In this document: positions 61,235 to 64,000 of the stretch, in pieces
How the letters are laid out: each line of letters opens with the position of its first letter
Position numbering within the stretch: the first letter of the stretch is position 1
Source of the DNA: CAJQQK01 sp965224225
GTDB taxonomy: Bacteria > Pseudomonadota > Alphaproteobacteria > Rhizobiales > Hyphomicrobiaceae
Assembly (NCBI GenBank): GCA_965224225.1
Contig: CBDCZF010000035.1
Coordinates: forward strand, 992,001-1,056,000
Direction: 5' to 3'
Length of the DNA stretch: 64,000 bases
Position numbers and translations under genes: made by a program
The notes under the pieces: generated by a model
Database searches by the model: none
What the model was told of the DNA's origin: nothing
The model's input: the letters and a program-made list of their open reading frames with translations, nothing else

Positions 61235-61753
61235 CTATTGCTTCGTCGCCGTCGTCTGTGGTGGCACCGCGACCAGTGTTGACTGAACCGTCGGCTTCGA
61301 GGCCGCTACCGGCTTGGTCGACACGGTGGCCTTGGGCGCGGCGGTCACAGATGCCGGTGGCGTGCTGACCGGCGCCGTTTGGATCGTTGCTGTTGGAGCA
61401 GCCGGCGGTGCCGCTGCGGTCTGCAGCGGATAGATCGAGCACTGCGCCTGGAACTCCGCGTTCAAGCGATCGAGTTCCGCGACTTTCGATAGTGACGCAC
61501 GCTTGACGCTCACCATCTTGGTCTTGCCCTCACCGGCCGCCCGGACCCGCTCAGGTGTGCCGTCCTCTCGGATGGCGCGGATCTGCGTGGCAAGGGTGAC
61601 ACAGGCCGGATTGATCGCCGGTCGTGACACTTTCTTGGTTTCAGGTCTTTGCACCGACGCGGTCATGAGAGATGATCCCGGGTCTGACGCACACCCGGCG
61701 ACCGCTAATGCGACGGACAGCCCGGCAAACTTCATCAACATGTTCAGGCGCAT
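61235..61753 (-). CDS. Lipoprotein of unknown function
   Basis: About 172 residues. A signal with lipobox LAVAGCAS marks it as a lipoprotein. A short folded middle (residues ~45-110, with two Cys) precedes a low-complexity tail of about 65 residues rich in P, A, T and V, probably spanning the periplasm or disordered. GGAGGG precedes the ATG at 61753. It sits inside the PDH block, which is unexpected for a surface protein. No family recognised. Confidence 0.8.
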   Translation of the reverse strand: MRLNMLMKFAGLSVALAVAGCASDPGSSLMTASVQRPETKKVSRPAINPACVTLATQIRAIREDGTPERVRAAGEGKTKMVSVKRASLSKVAELDRLNAEFQAQCSIYPLQTAAAPPAAPTATIQTAPVSTPPASVTAAPKATVSTKPVAASKPTVQSTLVAVPPQTTATKQ

Positions 61754-61987
61754 CCTTCGCCCTCCTGAGATTGCAACCGAATCACGCAATTACTCGCGAA
61801 ACGGTGCGCGGGTCGCCTCCTGAGCACAAGCTCGACCGTCAGCCCATGCCAAGTAATCCCCATTGCCCACAACTGTTGGGCTGGATGCAAGCAGATTTGT
61901 TGCAATTCGGTCACAATCGAGCAACAACCGGTTATAAAGAACACCGGAATGCGCTTTTTTATCCGTGTTTGCGCCGGCACTTACCCG

Positions 61988-63313
61988 TCAAACGAGCATT
62001 TGCACCGGATCTTCGATGAAGTTCTTGAAGGCATTGAGAAGTTCGGCGCCGAGCGCTCCGTCGACGACGCGGTGATCACAGGACAAGGTGCAACTCATGA
62101 CAGTTGCGATCCTGATCGCATCGCCGTCGACGATGGCCCGCTTCTCACCGGCGCCAACCGCAAGGATGGTCGACTGCGGCGGGTTGATCACTGCGTCGAA
62201 CGTCTTGATGCCGAACATGCCGAGGTTCGAGATCGAGGTGGTGCCGCCCTGATATTCATGCGGCGCCAGCCGGCGCTTACGCGCCCGCTCGGCGAGATCC
62301 TTCATTTCCATCGAAATCTCGCCAAGCGTCTTGTACTCGGCATGACGAATGATCGGCGTGAAGAGACCGCCCTCGATCGCGACCGCAACGCCGACGTCGG
62401 AATGGCGATGGCGCAGCATGCCGCCGTCCGTGAACGAGGCATTGGCGGCCGGGACCTGCTGTAGTGCCAAGGCCATGGCCTTGATGATGAAGTCGTTGAC
62501 GGACAGCTTGTAGGCTCTCGGCCCCTCTTTCGGGGACGCTGCATTCATGCGCGATCTGGCACGCAGCAGTTCATCGAGCACACAATCGATGCTCAGGTAA
62601 AAGTGCGGAACGGTTTGCTTGGACTCCGTTAGGCGCTGCGCGATGACTTTACGCATGCCATCGTGCGGGATCACCTCGTAGGTGCCTTCCTCGTAGAGCG
62701 CCAGTATCTTGTCATCCGACAGCGACGGCTGCAGAGGCGTCGTTGGCAGTGTGAGCGCGCCTTGTGACGCGGGTGCAGGGGACGTAACGCCGGCTACCTT
62801 GGCCGCTTCGATATCGCGCTTGATGACGCGGCCATGCGGTCCGGAACCGGCAACAGCGGCAAGATCGATGCCGGCTGCCACTGCGAGCCTGCGGGCCAGC
62901 GGGGAAGCCTTGATGCGCTGGCCGCTACTGCCAGCAGACGGTGCAGTTGGAACCGGTGCAGCGGCGGTCGCGACAGCCGGAGGCGGAGATGCTGACGCGG
63001 GCGCCGGTGAGTTGTCCGGCGCTGTAGGTGCCGGCCTCGAAGCCAGCGCCTCGATCGCGCTCGCATCCTCACCATCTTCGAGCAGGATCGCGATCGGCGT
63101 ATTGACCTTGACGCCTTCCGTGCCGGCACCGATCAGGATCTTGCCGATACGACCTTCATCGACGGCCTCGACCTCCATCGTCGCCTTGTCGGTTTCGATT
63201 TCGGCGATGACCATGCCGGAGCTAATTTCATCGCCCTCCTTGACCATCCAGGAGGCGAGCTTGCCCTCCTCCATGGTCGGCGACAGGGCAGGCATCAGAA
63301 TTTCTATCGGCAT
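61988..63313 (-). CDS. pdhC: PDH E2, dihydrolipoamide acetyltransferase
   Basis: A 441-residue E2. One lipoyl domain with the lipoylated Lys in IETDKATMEVEAV; an Ala/Pro-rich linker (~80-130); the peripheral-subunit-binding domain KASPLARRLAVAAGIDL (~135-170) that holds E1/E3; and the acyltransferase core ending in the catalytic DHRVVDGALGAE. It transfers acetyl to CoA. It follows pdhB by about 36 bases. Confidence 0.96.
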   Translation of the reverse strand: MPIEILMPALSPTMEEGKLASWMVKEGDEISSGMVIAEIETDKATMEVEAVDEGRIGKILIGAGTEGVKVNTPIAILLEDGEDASAIEALASRPAPTAPDNSPAPASASPPPAVATAAAPVPTAPSAGSSGQRIKASPLARRLAVAAGIDLAAVAGSGPHGRVIKRDIEAAKVAGVTSPAPASQGALTLPTTPLQPSLSDDKILALYEEGTYEVIPHDGMRKVIAQRLTESKQTVPHFYLSIDCVLDELLRARSRMNAASPKEGPRAYKLSVNDFIIKAMALALQQVPAANASFTDGGMLRHRHSDVGVAVAIEGGLFTPIIRHAEYKTLGEISMEMKDLAERARKRRLAPHEYQGGTTSISNLGMFGIKTFDAVINPPQSTILAVGAGEKRAIVDGDAIRIATVMSCTLSCDHRVVDGALGAELLNAFKNFIEDPVQMLV

Positions 63314-63349
63314 TGCAACGTCTTTCAGATGGCAGCGCAGCGGGATCGA

Positions 63350-64000
63350 TCAAAGGGCGTAGCACACGGATTTCGCGGCTTCGACCACCTGCTCCGGTGT
63401 CGGCAGGGCGAGCGCCTCAAGATTGGCGGCATACGGCATCGGTACGTCGGCACCTGAAACTTTGGCCGGCGGCGCATCGAGATCATCGAAGGCCTGAATG
63501 GCGACCTGGGCGCAGATTTCCGAGCCGACCGAACACACCGGCCAGGCTTCCTCGACCGTGACGATGCGATTGGTTTTACGCACCGAATTCAGGATCGTCG
63601 GCCAATCGATCGGGCGTAGCGATCTGAGATCGATGACCTCGGCCTCGATGCCATCGCCTGCCAGGCGTTCGGCTGCCGCGTTGGCGTACTGCATGCCCCG
63701 GGCGAACGAGACGATGGTCACATCCTTGCCCTCGCGCACGACCTTCGCCTGACCGATCGGTACCAGCCAGTCGTCGACCTCGGGCACCTCGCCCTGGGTG
63801 CCGTAGAGGATTTCGTTTTCGAGAACGAGGACGGGGTTGGGATCGCGGATCGCCGACTTCATAAGGCCCTTGGCATCGGCGGCGTTCGATGGGGCCACCA
63901 CTTTCAGGCCCGGGCAGTGGGCATACCAGGCCGAATAGCACTGTGAGTGCTGGGCCGCGACGCGGGCCGCAGCACCGTTGGGGCCGCGAAACACGATCGG
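63350..64000 (-). CDS. pdhB: PDH E1 beta subunit (C-terminal part)
   Basis: The gene leaves the window at the right edge, so its N-terminus is missing; about 216 residues are seen. PIVFRGPNGAAARVAAQHSQ, HCPGLKVVAPSNAADAKGL, NPVLVLENEILYG and the C-terminal domain with TVEEAWPVCSVGSEI are typical of transketolase-type E1 beta. With E1 alpha (expected just outside) it decarboxylates pyruvate using thiamine diphosphate. Missing N-terminus means no check on a lipoyl-domain fusion, which some alphaproteobacterial E1 beta proteins have. Confidence 0.94.
   Translation of the reverse strand, partial: PIVFRGPNGAAARVAAQHSQCYSAWYAHCPGLKVVAPSNAADAKGLMKSAIRDPNPVLVLENEILYGTQGEVPEVDDWLVPIGQAKVVREGKDVTIVSFARGMQYANAAAERLAGDGIEAEVIDLRSLRPIDWPTILNSVRKTNRIVTVEEAWPVCSVGSEICAQVAIQAFDDLDAPPAKVSGADVPMPYAANLEALALPTPEQVVEAAKSVCYAL

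Overview
The window looks like chromosome from a free-living alphaproteobacterium, most likely of the Hyphomicrobiales (Rhizobiales) type. The base composition is high in G+C, most starts carry AGGAGG-like ribosome sites, and the right end has the order pdhB-pdhC-lpdA-lipA-COQ10-like with pncC facing it, which is familiar from that group. Short palindromic intergenic repeats of the rhizobial kind also occur. I see no rRNA, tRNA, CRISPR array, insertion sequence or prophage. The genus cannot be fixed from the sequence alone.

Layout. 1-4.2 kb: end of a MutT-like Nudix gene, a Cys-rich SO_0444-like metal permease, a second Nudix hydrolase, an enoyl-CoA hydratase and an unrecognised gene. 4.2-11.9 kb: a leftward cluster of a Pls-like (poly-amino-acid synthetase type) NRPS, a two-gene ABC exporter and a sphingosine-phosphate-lyase-like PLP enzyme. 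11.9-14.7 kb: a PstS-like binding protein paired with a membrane GGDEF-EAL protein. 14.8-19.6 kb: two flavin oxidoreductases flanking a two-gene unit whose second gene is a UGSC-type selenoprotein read through an in-frame TGA. 19.9-23 kb: a carnitine catabolic operon. 23.4-35.9 kb: MgtE, a polysaccharide deacetylase, DnaE, an amidase, and a CitE-like lyase with an FAD oxidoreductase. 36-40.3 kb: a hybrid histidine kinase and a stand-alone receiver. 40.3-48.6 kb: an LLM oxidoreductase, ComM/YifB, apt, mtnA, a CobW GTPase and a class II aldolase. 48.65-50.55 kb: an unusual ParA-type ATPase with two related small genes. 50.8-57.4 kb: an RND efflux pair, an enolase-superfamily enzyme, a MarR regulator and pncC. 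57.4-64 kb: the pyruvate dehydrogenase/lipoate block.

How the genes work together. The best supported pathways are carnitine breakdown (butyrobetaine hydroxylase, carnitine dehydrogenase, BKACE), lipoylated pyruvate dehydrogenase (E1 beta, E2, E3, lipoyl synthase), and methylthioadenosine/adenine salvage (apt, mtnA, possibly the class II aldolase). The three most unusual loci are: (1) the selenoprotein at 16282-16803, with a hairpin just after the TGA that fits the bacterial SECIS pattern, coupled to a thioredoxin-like fusion protein; (2) the membrane-anchored ParA plus two small proteins that share an N-terminal module, in a lower-G+C patch; (3) the Pls-like synthetase with its own exporter and PLP lyase, which looks like an uncharacterised biosynthetic cluster.
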